Below are positions 25,606 through 35,146 of a stretch of DNA of 64,000 bases, in pieces (the stretch's first letter is position 1; the number at the start of each line of letters is the position of its first letter). This stretch comes from an uncultured Spirochaetales bacterium. Lineage in GTDB: Bacteria; Spirochaetota; Spirochaetia; Sphaerochaetales; Sphaerochaetaceae. The notes below the pieces were generated by a model. The model saw only the letters and a list, made by a program, of their open reading frames with translations, was not told where the DNA came from and ran no database searches. The DNA lies in contig CALXKL010000001.1 of the NCBI GenBank assembly GCA_944388965.1, forward strand, positions 124,001-188,000. Reading direction: 5' to 3'. A program made the position numbers and the translations under genes.

Positions 25606-27030
25606 ATGAGACGATCCATATCAGCAGTGGCTGTCGTGCTCCTGTGTGCAGGGATGCTCTTCGCCACACCATATGAGGAGATCCTGAACCGGGCGATGGA
25701 GAACAGCCCGCAGATGAAGAACGTGGAGCTGACCTATCTCAACAGCCTCCTGACCCAGCAGCAGAACGACTTGGACGATGAAGTCAAGGTGACGGTGAGT
25801 ACGGGTACGATTTCCGTGTTGCCGAACGAGAATGCCGTGAACAGACTCACTGGCAGAGAGGAGATCTCAAGCGATTTCTCGATGGAGCCTTCGGTCGAGG
25901 TCGTTCTTCCCAATGATGGCCAGACGACGATCAAGGCCAGCACCGGACTCGCTTTCGAATATGGCGACAAGGACTATTACGCCGTCTCTCCGAGCCTGAG
26001 TGCTTCACATACGTTCGATCTGACAGGCTACGACTCGGAGCTTGCCGTGAACCTGTCCAATGCGAGATCCTCGATCCAGAGCGAATACACGTACAGGAAT
26101 GCGCTGCTGTCCTTCGAGAACCAGGTGCTCACCAGCATCAGGACGATCCTCCAGGCGGAGCAGTCTCTCGACGAGACGAAGTACAACCTTGCAAAGGCCG
26201 AGCAGACGCTTTCGGATGCTCTTGAGCTTGGAAACATGAGCGAGGGAAGCGTCTCCTATCTCCAGTCGATGAATTCGATCAATCTGCAGAAGCGCACGAT
26301 CGATGCGACAGAGAAGCAGATTGAGACGGCAAAGCAGCAGTACACCACGCTCACAGGACTCGTATGGGATGGTGTCGAGGATCTTCCTTCTCCGGATCTG
26401 ACCGTCAATGTCCTGTCCACGGGAAACACGGCGGTCATACTCGCAGGGATCGACGTGGAGATCGCTCAGCAGGCGATAGAGACCAAGAACCATACGACCA
26501 GTCCATCCGCCATCACTGTCAATGGCGGTGTGAGCGGCACATCGATTGCGAAGGACAACTCCATCTCCGGCAATGTCGGTCTTGCATACAGCGCAGGCAA
26601 CTGGTCGGTCGGTACCGGATTCTCAGGCACATACGACAACGAGAAGTTCACCCCTTCGCTGACGTTCACCGGGACCTGGACGAACAAGACCACCAAGAAG
26701 AGCGACGAGATCGAGCTGCAGATGCTGAACAACGACCTGGTGAGCGCGCAGAACGAGCTTGCAGATGCCAGGACATCATACATCCAGGACATGCAGAACC
26801 TGCAGATCGAGATACTGAATCATGAGTATACTCTGCAGAACAATGCGGCGCAGAAGGAGTACTACGAGTCGAATCTCGAATACCTGCAGACGCTGTTCGA
26901 CTCCGGCCTGTGCACGCAGCAGGACGTCGATGATGCACGCAAGCAGGTCGAGTGGGCCTCCGTGCAGGACATGATAGACACCATCGAGGGGCTGCTTCTC
27001 CAGAACGGGATAGCACAGCTCAACCTCTAG
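25606..27030 (+). CDS. TolC-like outer membrane efflux protein
   Basis: 474 residues with a signal peptide (about 1-21, ending MLFA). The rest alternates long helices (AMENSPQMKNVELTYLNSLL; SLDETKYNLAKAEQTLSDAL; YESNLEYLQTLFDSGLCTQQ) with beta-rich segments, the layout of outer membrane efflux proteins of the TolC family. It should form the outer membrane duct for the MacA/MacB pair encoded next. AGGAG lies 6 bases before the ATG. Confidence 0.82.
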   Translation: MRRSISAVAVVLLCAGMLFATPYEEILNRAMENSPQMKNVELTYLNSLLTQQQNDLDDEVKVTVSTGTISVLPNENAVNRLTGREEISSDFSMEPSVEVVLPNDGQTTIKASTGLAFEYGDKDYYAVSPSLSASHTFDLTGYDSELAVNLSNARSSIQSEYTYRNALLSFENQVLTSIRTILQAEQSLDETKYNLAKAEQTLSDALELGNMSEGSVSYLQSMNSINLQKRTIDATEKQIETAKQQYTTLTGLVWDGVEDLPSPDLTVNVLSTGNTAVILAGIDVEIAQQAIETKNHTTSPSAITVNGGVSGTSIAKDNSISGNVGLAYSAGNWSVGTGFSGTYDNEKFTPSLTFTGTWTNKTTKKSDEIELQMLNNDLVSAQNELADARTSYIQDMQNLQIEILNHEYTLQNNAAQKEYYESNLEYLQTLFDSGLCTQQDVDDARKQVEWASVQDMIDTIEGLLLQNGIAQLNL

Positions 27031-27054
27031 GAATGACGATACGAAGGAATGACC

Positions 27055-28170
27055 ATGAGCGAAGACAAGAATACTAAGATCAATGATGAAGTGGTTCTCA
27101 GCGAAAGCGAGAAGCAGGAGAGGATCCTGCGCGAGCAGTTCAAGATCAAGAAGAGGAACAGGCGGATAAGGAAGCTCGTCATCTGGGCCGTCGTCATACT
27201 CGTCCTGGTGCTCGGCCTGAGCTGGTACATGCAGCTGAGGGAGAACATGAGGGCGGAGCAGGAGGCCATGATGGCCCGCTCCAGCCAGGTGCAGGCCAAG
27301 GTCACCCGCAACGTGTACACGGCCACCATCGACCTGTCTGGCTACGTCGAGGCATACGACATCCAGAACGCACGCTTCCGTGCAACAGGGCCCATCACCG
27401 CGGTCAACGTGGAGGAGGGCGACGTTGTCCATGAAGGAGACGTCCTGGCCACCATCGACAGTACCAGTCAGACATACAACGTGGAGAGCATCAGGCGTAG
27501 TATCCGCGAGGCGGAGCTCAGCGGCACGCAGTCGCAGCTCGAGCTGCTGAATCTGCAGCTGACCACGGCACTCAACAATCTGGAGTACACGAATCTCGTG
27601 GCCAACTTCGACGGTACCGTTGCCGATGTGAACATCACGGAGGGAGACTACTTCGAAGCCGGAAGCACCGATGCCGCGGTCACCATCGCGGACCTCTCCC
27701 GTCTGAAGGCCACGGTGGAGATAGACGAGATCGACATGCAGTATGTCTACCTTGGTCAGACGGCATACCTCACCTTCGACTCCATTCCAGGGCAGGTCGT
27801 CGAGGCGTACGTCTCCTACATCCCGACGCTCGGCACCTATTCCAGCCAGGGCATCGGAGTGGTGGAGGTGGAGCTGACAATCGACAATCCTCCCGCATCC
27901 CTGAAGCCCGGTTACAGCTTCGAGGGCACCATAGCAAGCGAAGGCGACGTGGAGATGCTCCTGATTCCGCAGGCGGCGGTCACGACAGGCCGTGGTGGTG
28001 CCACCACCGTCCAGAAGCTTCTGGAGGACGGCACCACGGAGACGGTCAGCGTCAGCGTGAAGTACCTGGGAGAGGGCACCTGCCAGCTCGTGGCCGGCAA
28101 CCTCTCTGAAGGCGATACTCTGGTCTACACGAGAGAGACCGGCGGCTTCATGGGCATGATGAGGTTCTAG
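27055..28170 (+). CDS. macA: Periplasmic adaptor protein (MacA/HlyD type)
   Basis: 371 residues. A cytoplasmic N-terminus of about 40 residues is followed by one membrane anchor (LVIWAVVILVLVLGLSWYM), then lipoyl half-motifs (ITAVNVEEGDVVHEGDVLATI and NFDGTVADVNITEGDYF) around a short helical hairpin and the beta-barrel domain (IPQAAVTTGRGG). It bridges MacB and the TolC-like protein. ATG 27055 is preferred over ATG 27049 because AAGGA lies 6 bases before it and directly against the other. Confidence 0.88.
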   Translation: MSEDKNTKINDEVVLSESEKQERILREQFKIKKRNRRIRKLVIWAVVILVLVLGLSWYMQLRENMRAEQEAMMARSSQVQAKVTRNVYTATIDLSGYVEAYDIQNARFRATGPITAVNVEEGDVVHEGDVLATIDSTSQTYNVESIRRSIREAELSGTQSQLELLNLQLTTALNNLEYTNLVANFDGTVADVNITEGDYFEAGSTDAAVTIADLSRLKATVEIDEIDMQYVYLGQTAYLTFDSIPGQVVEAYVSYIPTLGTYSSQGIGVVEVELTIDNPPASLKPGYSFEGTIASEGDVEMLLIPQAAVTTGRGGATTVQKLLEDGTTETVSVSVKYLGEGTCQLVAGNLSEGDTLVYTRETGGFMGMMRF

Positions 28171-28173
28171 CCT

Positions 28174-28854
28174 ATGTCCGAAAACGTCATAGAACTGGTG
28201 AACGTACGCCGCTACTATATCGTGGGCGACTTCTGCGTCAAGGCGCTTGACGGAGTCTCCGCACAGATACGCAAGGGCTCGTTCACCGCGATCATGGGAC
28301 CCTCCGGTTCGGGCAAGAGCACGATGATGAACCTCATCGGATGTCTCGACACCCCGACCAGCGGGTACATAAAGATCGACGGGGAATACACCAACAACCT
28401 CACGGAGAAGGAGCTTGCCGACATCCGCAACCGCAAGGTCGGCTTCGTCTTCCAGCAGTTCAACCTGCTTGGCAAGCAGACCGCCCTGGACAACGTCATG
28501 ACGCCGCTCCTTTATGCCGGCGTAAGAGGACGCGAGAGGAAGGAGAGGGCCGAGGCCCTGCTGGAGCGTGTCGGTCTGAAGGACAGGATGAAGCATCTGC
28601 CAAGTGAGCTGTCCGGAGGTCAGAAGCAGCGCGTCGCCATTGCAAGGGCACTGGTGAACAACCCCTCGATCCTGCTTGCCGACGAGCCTACCGGCGCGCT
28701 GGACAGCCGTACCGGCGACCAGATCATGGAACTGTTCCAGGACCTCAACGACGAAGGGCGCACCGTCGTCTTCGTCACGCACGACAGAGGTCTGGGCATG
28801 AGATGCCGAGAGCAGATCTTCATCCATGACGGAAAGATTGTGGAGGCGCTGTGA
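28174..28854 (+). CDS. ABC transporter ATP-binding protein (MacB/LolD type)
   Basis: 226 residues with Walker [11 protein letters not shown]-loop FVFQQFNLL, signature [15 protein letters not shown], Walker [13 protein letters not shown] and switch VTHD. This is the MacB/LolD/FtsE subgroup. It powers the permease encoded next. In E. coli MacB the ATPase and permease are fused; here they are separate genes overlapping by one base. It starts 3 bases after macA. Confidence 0.93.
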   Translation: MSENVIELVNVRRYYIVGDFCVKALDGVSAQIRKGSFTAIMGPSGSGKSTMMNLIGCLDTPTSGYIKIDGEYTNNLTEKELADIRNRKVGFVFQQFNLLGKQTALDNVMTPLLYAGVRGRERKERAEALLERVGLKDRMKHLPSELSGGQKQRVAIARALVNNPSILLADEPTGALDSRTGDQIMELFQDLNDEGRTVVFVTHDRGLGMRCREQIFIHDGKIVEAL

Positions 28855-30035
28855 TGGTCTGGGAGAACATAAAGATCGCACTTACTTCGATGGTCCACAA
28901 CAAGATGAGGACTCTGCTGTCCCTGCTTGGAATCATCATCGGCGTCGCAGCCGTCGTGGCCATCCTGAATCTCGGCCAGTCCGTCAGCGAGTCCATCACC
29001 GAGAGCATGAACGTCGGCGGAATAGACATGGTCAACATCTTCCCCTCAGGCTCGTCCCGTGAGCTCAACGTCTTCGACGAGGCCTTCGGCGGGACGCTGA
29101 TGAACAACGTCGACGGAATCGAGGCCGTGCTTCCCGTCGCATCTTCGACCACAAGGGTCAGAAGCGGACAGGACATACTGTCCGTGTCGATCTCCGGCGT
29201 CACGTCGAACTTCTTCGAGGTGAACAACGCCGAGCTGCTGTACGGAGAGTATTTCACCGCACTGGACAACATAAACCGCCGTCAGGTCGTCGTCCTGGGA
29301 AAGGACGTCGCGGACGAGCTCTTCCCGGTCGGCAACGCGGTCGGCTCATACGTGTCCATCTTCCGCCAGTCCTCCAAGCGCTACCTGGTCGTCGGTGTCC
29401 TTGACGAGAAGGATTCCACTCTCGGCAACAGCTTCGACAACACGATCTTCATACCGCTGAACACCTATGGCCAGCGGTTCAGGAGGATCTCGACCATGTC
29501 CAGCTACACCTGCAAGGTGTATGACGGCGTGGATGCCACGGTGGTCTCGGACAACATCGAGAACTACCTCAACGACCTGGTCGGATCGGACTACTTCATG
29601 GTCATGAGCGCGGCCTCCCTCGTGGAGATGTCGCAGGAGGTCATGAACACCCTCTCGACGTTCCTCGCCGCCATAGCCGCCATCTCGCTGCTGGTCGGTG
29701 GAATAGGGATCATGAACATCATGCTCGTGTCGGTTGCCGAGAGGACGAGGGAGATAGGCATCCGCAAGGCGCTCGGGGCGAGTCCCGGCGTCATAATGGG
29801 GCAGTTCCTGGTGGAGGCGCTCACGCTCACGATAATCGGAGGCCTCATAGGACTGCTGATCGGAAGCCTGATCAGCTATGCCATTGTCAACCTGGCTGGC
29901 TGGAGCCTATACTTCAGCTATTCGGCGGTCGTCCTGTCGATCGGCTTCAGCATGTTCGTCGGCGTGTTCTTCGGATGGTATCCGGCGGCGAAGGCCTCGA
30001 AGCTCGATCCGATCGAATCGCTTAGCTACGAGTGA
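28854..30035 (+). CDS. MacB-type ABC permease (FtsX fold)
   Basis: 393 residues. One N-terminal helix (LLSLLGIIIGVAAVVAILNL) is followed by a large periplasmic domain (about 50-260) and three C-terminal helices including ISLLVGGIGIMNIMLVSVAERTREIG in shorter parts, the MacB/FtsX arrangement. With the ATPase and MacA it forms a mechanotransmission-type efflux pump for peptides, toxins or lipids. ATG 28854 overlaps the previous stop (TGATG) and has GGAGG 7 bases upstream; a GTG at 28851 is less likely. Confidence 0.91.
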   Translation: MVWENIKIALTSMVHNKMRTLLSLLGIIIGVAAVVAILNLGQSVSESITESMNVGGIDMVNIFPSGSSRELNVFDEAFGGTLMNNVDGIEAVLPVASSTTRVRSGQDILSVSISGVTSNFFEVNNAELLYGEYFTALDNINRRQVVVLGKDVADELFPVGNAVGSYVSIFRQSSKRYLVVGVLDEKDSTLGNSFDNTIFIPLNTYGQRFRRISTMSSYTCKVYDGVDATVVSDNIENYLNDLVGSDYFMVMSAASLVEMSQEVMNTLSTFLAAIAAISLLVGGIGIMNIMLVSVAERTREIGIRKALGASPGVIMGQFLVEALTLTIIGGLIGLLIGSLISYAIVNLAGWSLYFSYSAVVLSIGFSMFVGVFFGWYPAAKASKLDPIESLSYE

Positions 30036-31435
30036 TGAAGAAAGGGAAGAAGGAAGGAAGAAGCACAGTAGGACGTCTGTTCGCGAACTGGCTGCCTCAG
30101 GAGAAGAGGGAGATGGTTCTCGTCGAGATGACGCTGACTATCGCCTTCCTCGCCCTGATGGTGCTCATCCTCGTACTGTCATCGGTCATATCGACATCCA
30201 ACAGGCTCCAGCTGGAGAACGCCGTCGAGAGGCAGTTCAACGACGTGGCCCTGGCGCTCCAGCAGAACAAGACCAGCGACCTCGACATCCTGTCGAACGA
30301 GAAGGTGAAGGGCGTAGGGGTGTACAACTCCTCCGGCGCCCTTGTCATGGGCTGGGGGAACGTCTACAACATGCTTCCCGTCGCCTCCATAGCTCAGGAG
30401 GCCGCACAGAACGAAGGCGCCACGATAATGAACTTCGACAGCGGCACCGACACCATGGAGTACATACGCTTCCTCCGTGTGCCTCTGCCCGTCACGTCCA
30501 TCGAGCTCATGTCCGCCGGACTGTGGGGTGCGACCTCGATGGTCGACACCTCGACGATAATGTTCATCTCCTTCGACGGAGCCGACTTCATCCACCAGCA
30601 GAGACTGGTGGTCTTCGTATCCTTCATCGGCTTCATATGCGTCATCGTCCTGTACCTTTTCGTCATGAAGATCAACAGGCAGAACAGACAGTACAAGGAG
30701 CAGATGGCGAAGCAGAACAGTCTGGTCAGTCTCGGACAGGCCGCCAGGACGCTCACCCATGAGATAAAGAATCCGCTGAGCGCGATCACGATCCAGCTGG
30801 CTCTGCTGAAGAGGCAGGTCAAGGACGAGGAGCTGCAGGATGAGCTCAAGCTGATGGAGAGCGAGACCCAGCGCCTTATATCTCTGACCAACAGGGTCTC
30901 CGACTTCCTCCGCAATCCCGAGGGTCAGCCCGAGCAGATAGACCTCATGGAGCTGATACGACAGCTCGTGCCCCTGTTCGCGTATCCGATCACCATCGTG
31001 CCCTCCAGCGTGAGCCAGGCATATATCCTCTTCGATCCCGACCGCCTGCGTTCAGTCATAGAGAACATACTCAAGAACGGCGTCGAGAGCTGCGAAGGCC
31101 GCGACCCCCAGGTCGAGGTCGAGGTGGTGCTTGGAAGGAAGGGCATGTACCATGTGTATGTCCGCGACCGTGGAGATGGAATCCAGGGCGATGTGGAAAA
31201 GCTGTTCGATCCCTTCTATACTACCAAGATACATGGCTCCGGAATCGGACTGGCCATATCGCGCCAGTTCCTGAGGGCCAGAGGCGGCGACATACGAATA
31301 GGGCCGCGGCCTGGTGGCGGGACCGTGGTCGAGCTGACCATGGCCAAGTATTCCTTCGTACAGGAGCTCGTGGTCGCCGGATCCGCCGGAGGCAGGCGGC
31401 GACGCAGGAGGAGAGGTGAGAGTACTCATAGTTGA
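30035..31435 (+). CDS. Sensor histidine kinase (NtrB-like)
   Basis: 466 residues. Helix at about 33-53, a periplasmic sensor of about 150 residues, helix at about 193-213, then the dimerisation helix with LTHEIKNPLSAI (His242), and an ATPase domain with N-box ENILKNGVES, RDRGDGI and GSGIGLAIS. The kinase domain is of the group that pairs with NtrC-type regulators. It ends in an Arg-rich tail of seven arginines that overlaps the regulator gene by 20 bases. Placed after the efflux genes, it probably senses an envelope stress or the pump substrate. Confidence 0.92.
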   Translation: MKKGKKEGRSTVGRLFANWLPQEKREMVLVEMTLTIAFLALMVLILVLSSVISTSNRLQLENAVERQFNDVALALQQNKTSDLDILSNEKVKGVGVYNSSGALVMGWGNVYNMLPVASIAQEAAQNEGATIMNFDSGTDTMEYIRFLRVPLPVTSIELMSAGLWGATSMVDTSTIMFISFDGADFIHQQRLVVFVSFIGFICVIVLYLFVMKINRQNRQYKEQMAKQNSLVSLGQAARTLTHEIKNPLSAITIQLALLKRQVKDEELQDELKLMESETQRLISLTNRVSDFLRNPEGQPEQIDLMELIRQLVPLFAYPITIVPSSVSQAYILFDPDRLRSVIENILKNGVESCEGRDPQVEVEVVLGRKGMYHVYVRDRGDGIQGDVEKLFDPFYTTKIHGSGIGLAISRQFLRARGGDIRIGPRPGGGTVVELTMAKYSFVQELVVAGSAGGRRRRRRRGESTHS

Positions 31436-32768
31436 CGACGAGGTTAACATAAGGTCCACGATGAGCCGGTTCTTCGCCATCGAGGACATAGATTCCGACG
31501 GTGCTGAGAACGGCTTCTCCGCCCAGCGCATGCTCGGCGAGAACCCGTACGACGCAGTTCTGGTGGACCTGAAGATGCCAGGCATGGACGGCCTCGAACT
31601 GATACGCTGGATCCGCAGCGAGGGCTTCCGCATGCCCGTGATCATGATCAGTGCGCATGGCGACATATCGGATGCGGTGTGCGCCCTGAAGGAAGGTGCC
31701 CAGGACTATATCGTCAAGCCGTTCGATCCCGAGGAGCTGTGCATCAAGATCAAGAGCCTGGTCGAGTCGTCCAACCTGCGCAGCATCGTGGAGAACGCCA
31801 AGGCCAGCGAGGAGGAGCAGGGTTCGTTCGTCGGCGAGAGCGCCCCGATGATGCACATCAAGGAAATCGTCAGGAAGATCGCCCCTTCCAATGCCACCGT
31901 CCTCATAACGGGGGAGAGCGGCACCGGCAAGGAGGTGGTCGCACGCGAGATCCATGCCTGGTCCGCAGTCAAGGACGGTCCGTTCGTCGCGATAAACATC
32001 GGCGGCGTCCCCGAGAACCTGCTCGAAAGCGAGCTGTTCGGATACGAGAAGGGGGCCTTCACCGGCGCCGTCAGCCGGAAGAACGGCATGTTCGAGCTTG
32101 CCAGCGGCGGAACATTGTTCCTAGACGAGATCGGCGACATGCCGCTTTCGTTGCAGGTCAAGATACTCCGCGTCCTCCAGGACAGGAGGATCACGCGCCT
32201 TGGCGGCACCACGCCGATGCCGATAAACGCCAGGATAATAGCGGCCACCAACAAGGACCTGGAGTCGATGGTCCAGGAGGGGACGTTCCGCGAGGACCTG
32301 TTCTACAGACTCAACGTCGTGCGCATCGAGATCCCGCCGCTTCGCGAGAGGGCGGACGACATCCCCCTGCTCGCCGCCAGCATAATCTCGCGCTACAACC
32401 GCACGATGGGCACGAAGATAACGGGATTCACACCGGAGGCGCTGGAGATGCTCAAGAGGCACGAATTCTACGGCAACGTACGCGAACTCGAGAACATCCT
32501 GGAGCGCACCATGATCTTCGCCGACAGCGACATAATCCGTGTGGAGGACCTGGACCTGCGCGGTTCTGTGTCGCGCCCATCCGGCAGCCATCGTCATGCA
32601 GACGGTGGTGATGACACGGGAGCCGTGACGCTCAAGGACATCGAGAAGAGCGCCATCATACGCGCCCTGCAGCGCTGGGAGGGCAACCGAACCCATGCCG
32701 CCCAGGAGCTGGGCATCAGCAGACGAACCCTCATCAGCAAGATCGCCGAGTACGGAATCCAGCTATAA
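31416..32768 (+). CDS. NtrC-family sigma-54-dependent response regulator
   Basis: 450 residues. Receiver domain with phospho-acceptor Asp51 (VLVDLKMPG), AAA+ domain with Walker A GESGTGKE, the sigma-54 contact loop GAFTGA at 213-218 and Walker B GGTLFLDEIGD, and a C-terminal Fis-type helix-turn-helix (THAAQELGISRRTLISK). It should be phosphorylated by the kinase encoded just upstream and activate sigma-54 promoters, perhaps that of its own operon. It starts with GTG after AGGAGGAG. Confidence 0.95.
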   Translation: MRVLIVDDEVNIRSTMSRFFAIEDIDSDGAENGFSAQRMLGENPYDAVLVDLKMPGMDGLELIRWIRSEGFRMPVIMISAHGDISDAVCALKEGAQDYIVKPFDPEELCIKIKSLVESSNLRSIVENAKASEEEQGSFVGESAPMMHIKEIVRKIAPSNATVLITGESGTGKEVVAREIHAWSAVKDGPFVAINIGGVPENLLESELFGYEKGAFTGAVSRKNGMFELASGGTLFLDEIGDMPLSLQVKILRVLQDRRITRLGGTTPMPINARIIAATNKDLESMVQEGTFREDLFYRLNVVRIEIPPLRERADDIPLLAASIISRYNRTMGTKITGFTPEALEMLKRHEFYGNVRELENILERTMIFADSDIIRVEDLDLRGSVSRPSGSHRHADGGDDTGAVTLKDIEKSAIIRALQRWEGNRTHAAQELGISRRTLISKIAEYGIQL

Positions 32769-32834
32769 ATCCCATCTGGGACTGTAATGACTGCTTGAAA
32801 CGCGTTTTTCATCTATGCTAAGCTCTGCCTTGAC

Positions 32835-33434
32835 ATGCAGGGCTTTCTTTCGTTGATTCTCGACAGGACAATCGAAGGCAGAAGGAGCGTCCATCTCAGG
32901 AAGGGCCTTCTGCTGGATGACGTGTTCCCCACCGGCAGGATGGTCGTGGTCATAGATTCCGGCGAGCTGGAGGTCCGCTGCCGCTACGGCGGACTTGCCA
33001 ACATACTGACTGCCGGAGAGGCGTACGGAATCGCCAACCTTTTCTGCGACGAGCCTCTGCCGGGACGGCTGAGGACCCGTAGCGATGTGGAGCTGACGCT
33101 TCTGCCGAAGGCCGCGGTGAGACAGCTTATGGACCGGGATACCGGCCTGTACCATGCGTACTGCCGGCTTGTGAACCGCAAGCTGGACTTCCTGTTCTCC
33201 CGCGTGGAGCTGCTGAGCATCAAGAGCAACAGGAGGCGCGTCGCATGCTATCTGCTGTCGGAGGATGAAGGACCGCTGCCATCGCGCGATGCGCTTGCGG
33301 ACTATCTGGCGATGGGAAGGTCTGCGCTCTTCAGGGAGCTCGGCTATCTGGAGAGCGTCGGTGCAATAAGTTATTCCGCCCAGGACATCGTCGTCCTGGA
33401 CAGGGAAAGGCTCAAGGAGGTTGCAGATGCCTAG
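32835..33434 (+). CDS. Crp/Fnr-family transcriptional regulator
   Basis: 199 residues: an N-terminal cyclic-nucleotide-binding-like beta roll (about 1-115) and a C-terminal winged helix (SRDALADYLAMGRSALFRELGYLESV). The nucleotide-binding cassette of Crp is not conserved and there are no Cys ligands of Fnr type, so the signal is unknown. Its 3' end overlaps the next gene by 8 bases and carries that gene's AGGAGG, so it is in one operon with the ABC importer and may sense its substrate. Confidence 0.86.
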   Translation: MQGFLSLILDRTIEGRRSVHLRKGLLLDDVFPTGRMVVVIDSGELEVRCRYGGLANILTAGEAYGIANLFCDEPLPGRLRTRSDVELTLLPKAAVRQLMDRDTGLYHAYCRLVNRKLDFLFSRVELLSIKSNRRRVACYLLSEDEGPLPSRDALADYLAMGRSALFRELGYLESVGAISYSAQDIVVLDRERLKEVADA

Positions 33435-34404
33435 GAGATTGATTTCCACGATACTTGTCGCGATTGTCGCGGCTTGTCTTTTCGCACAGCCCGCCGCCGA
33501 GGCCACCGGTGGCGACGATGCGGTGACACAGGTGCGGGTGGCGGCCCTCAAGGGCCCCACGGCGATGGGACTCGTCCAGCTCATGGACAGGAGCGAGGAC
33601 GGTGCGGTGAACGCAAACGCGTACACCTTCTCGCTGGTCGCCAGCCCGAGCGAGATGACTCCGCGCATAGTGCGTGGGGAGGTCGACATCGCGGCGCTTC
33701 CGGCGAACCTTGCCGGCGTCATCTACAACAACACGGACGGAGCCATACAGGTGCTTGCAGTCAATACGCTCGGTGTCCTGTACATCGTCGAGCATGGTGA
33801 TGACGTCCACTCGCTTGCCGATCTTGCAGGAAAGACGATCTATGCAAGCGGAAAGGGCTCCACGCCGGAGTATTTGCTGGACTATATCCTCGACGAGGCG
33901 GGGCTTTCCGACTCGGTGAAGGTCGAGTGGAAGAGCGAGCATGCGGAGTGCGTCGCGGCGCTGGTCAACGACGGCGACGGCGTGGCGCTTCTTCCCCAGC
34001 CGTTCGTCACGACCGCCATGATGCAGGACGATTCCATCCGCGTGGCGATCGACCTGAACGACGCCTGGGACGAGGTCAGTCCCGACTCCTCTCTGATCAC
34101 CGGCGTCATCGTGGCCCGCAGGGAATTCGTCGAGGACAATCGTGATGCAGTCGATGCCTTCCTTGCCGACTATGCACTCTCGACGGCATTCGCCAACGAG
34201 GACACGAAGGCGGCGGCCGCTCTCGTGGGCAAGTACGGCATCGTGCCGGAGGCCGTGGCGCTCAAGGCGCTTCCCGAGTGCAACATCGTATGTATCACCG
34301 GTGATGAGATGGAGAGCGATCTGAGCGCCTATCTGGAGGTGCTGTACAATGCAAATCCGGCATCCGTCGGCGGCTCGTTGCCAGGTGAGGACTTCTACTA
34401 TTAA
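33427..34404 (+). CDS. NMT1/SsuA-type ABC substrate-binding protein
   Basis: 325 residues with a signal peptide (about 1-20, ending CLFA). The mature part follows the NMT1/THI5/SsuA layout: VRVAALKGPTAMGLVQLMD, EMTPRIVRGEVDIAALPANLA, LADLAGKTIYASGKGSTPEYLL and an ALLPQPFVTTAM segment. Relatives bind thiamine precursors, sulfonates, nitrate or taurine; the ligand is open here. ATG 33427 is used because AAGGAGG lies 6 bases upstream; a TTG at 33421 is the alternative. Confidence 0.88.
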   Translation: MPRRLISTILVAIVAACLFAQPAAEATGGDDAVTQVRVAALKGPTAMGLVQLMDRSEDGAVNANAYTFSLVASPSEMTPRIVRGEVDIAALPANLAGVIYNNTDGAIQVLAVNTLGVLYIVEHGDDVHSLADLAGKTIYASGKGSTPEYLLDYILDEAGLSDSVKVEWKSEHAECVAALVNDGDGVALLPQPFVTTAMMQDDSIRVAIDLNDAWDEVSPDSSLITGVIVARREFVEDNRDAVDAFLADYALSTAFANEDTKAAAALVGKYGIVPEAVALKALPECNIVCITGDEMESDLSAYLEVLYNANPASVGGSLPGEDFYY

Positions 34405-35146
34405 GACCAGACTGACGAAGACCCTGTGCGTATTCTTCTGGCTGGCGGTGTGGCAGACGGCTGCCGTCGTCGTCGGCCAGAGAATACTCATCGTCGGACC
34501 GGTGGAGGTCGTGATTCGGCTGTTCGAGCTTCTCGAAGAGCCGGAACTATGGTCCTCCAGCGTGTTCTCCACCGTGCGCATAGCAGGAGGATTCCTCCTG
34601 GCCCTTGCCAGTGCCATCGTCTTGAGCATGCTTGCAAGCGTGCACAGGTGGGTCAGATCGCTCGTGGAGCCGGTGGTGCAGGCCTTCAAGGCCATCCCGG
34701 TCGCGTCCATTATCATAGTCGTGCTGATCTGGGTGGATTCGAGAAACCTGTCTGTCATCATATCCTTCATGATGGTCTTCCCCGTGCTGTACACGAATCT
34801 GCTGAGCGCCATCGAGTCCACCGACAGCCGGATGGTGGAGATGGGCGTGTCCTATCGGCTGGGCGCCTACGAGAAGCTTCGACTGATCTATCTTCCACAG
34901 GTGTATCCGTATTTCCTCTCGTCCTCATCGCTGGCTCTCGGCCTGGCCTGGAAGAGCGGGGTGGCCGCCGAGGTCATCGGCATACCCGATGGAAGTCTCG
35001 GCGAGAGGCTGTATGACGCCAAGGTGTTCTTCGCCACCGCCGACGTATTCGCATATACTCTGCTGATCGTGATCCTCTCGGTCGGCTTCGAAGTGCTGAT
35101 GAAGGCCCTGATCAGGTATCTGGGGCGTAGGCTGGAGGCCGTATGA
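34400..35146 (+). CDS. ABC importer permease (SsuC/TauC type)
   Basis: About 248 residues, six predicted helices, with EAA-like loop VEMGVSYRLGAYEKLRLIYLP. It is the membrane partner of the NMT1-type binding protein. The start is unusual: AGGTGAGG (34383-34390) is well placed for an ATT codon at 34400 that overlaps the stop of the binding-protein gene. In-frame alternatives are GTG 34385 and ATG 34349, but neither has a binding site, and both add residues that do not look like a permease N-terminus. Confidence 0.82.
   Translation: MKTRLTKTLCVFFWLAVWQTAAVVVGQRILIVGPVEVVIRLFELLEEPELWSSSVFSTVRIAGGFLLALASAIVLSMLASVHRWVRSLVEPVVQAFKAIPVASIIIVVLIWVDSRNLSVIISFMMVFPVLYTNLLSAIESTDSRMVEMGVSYRLGAYEKLRLIYLPQVYPYFLSSSSLALGLAWKSGVAAEVIGIPDGSLGERLYDAKVFFATADVFAYTLLIVILSVGFEVLMKALIRYLGRRLEAV

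Noticed and set aside
26776-28881. 701-codon minus-strand open frame opposite macA and its ATPase
   Set aside because: It spans several real genes and their gaps, with no start signal and no protein-like pattern.
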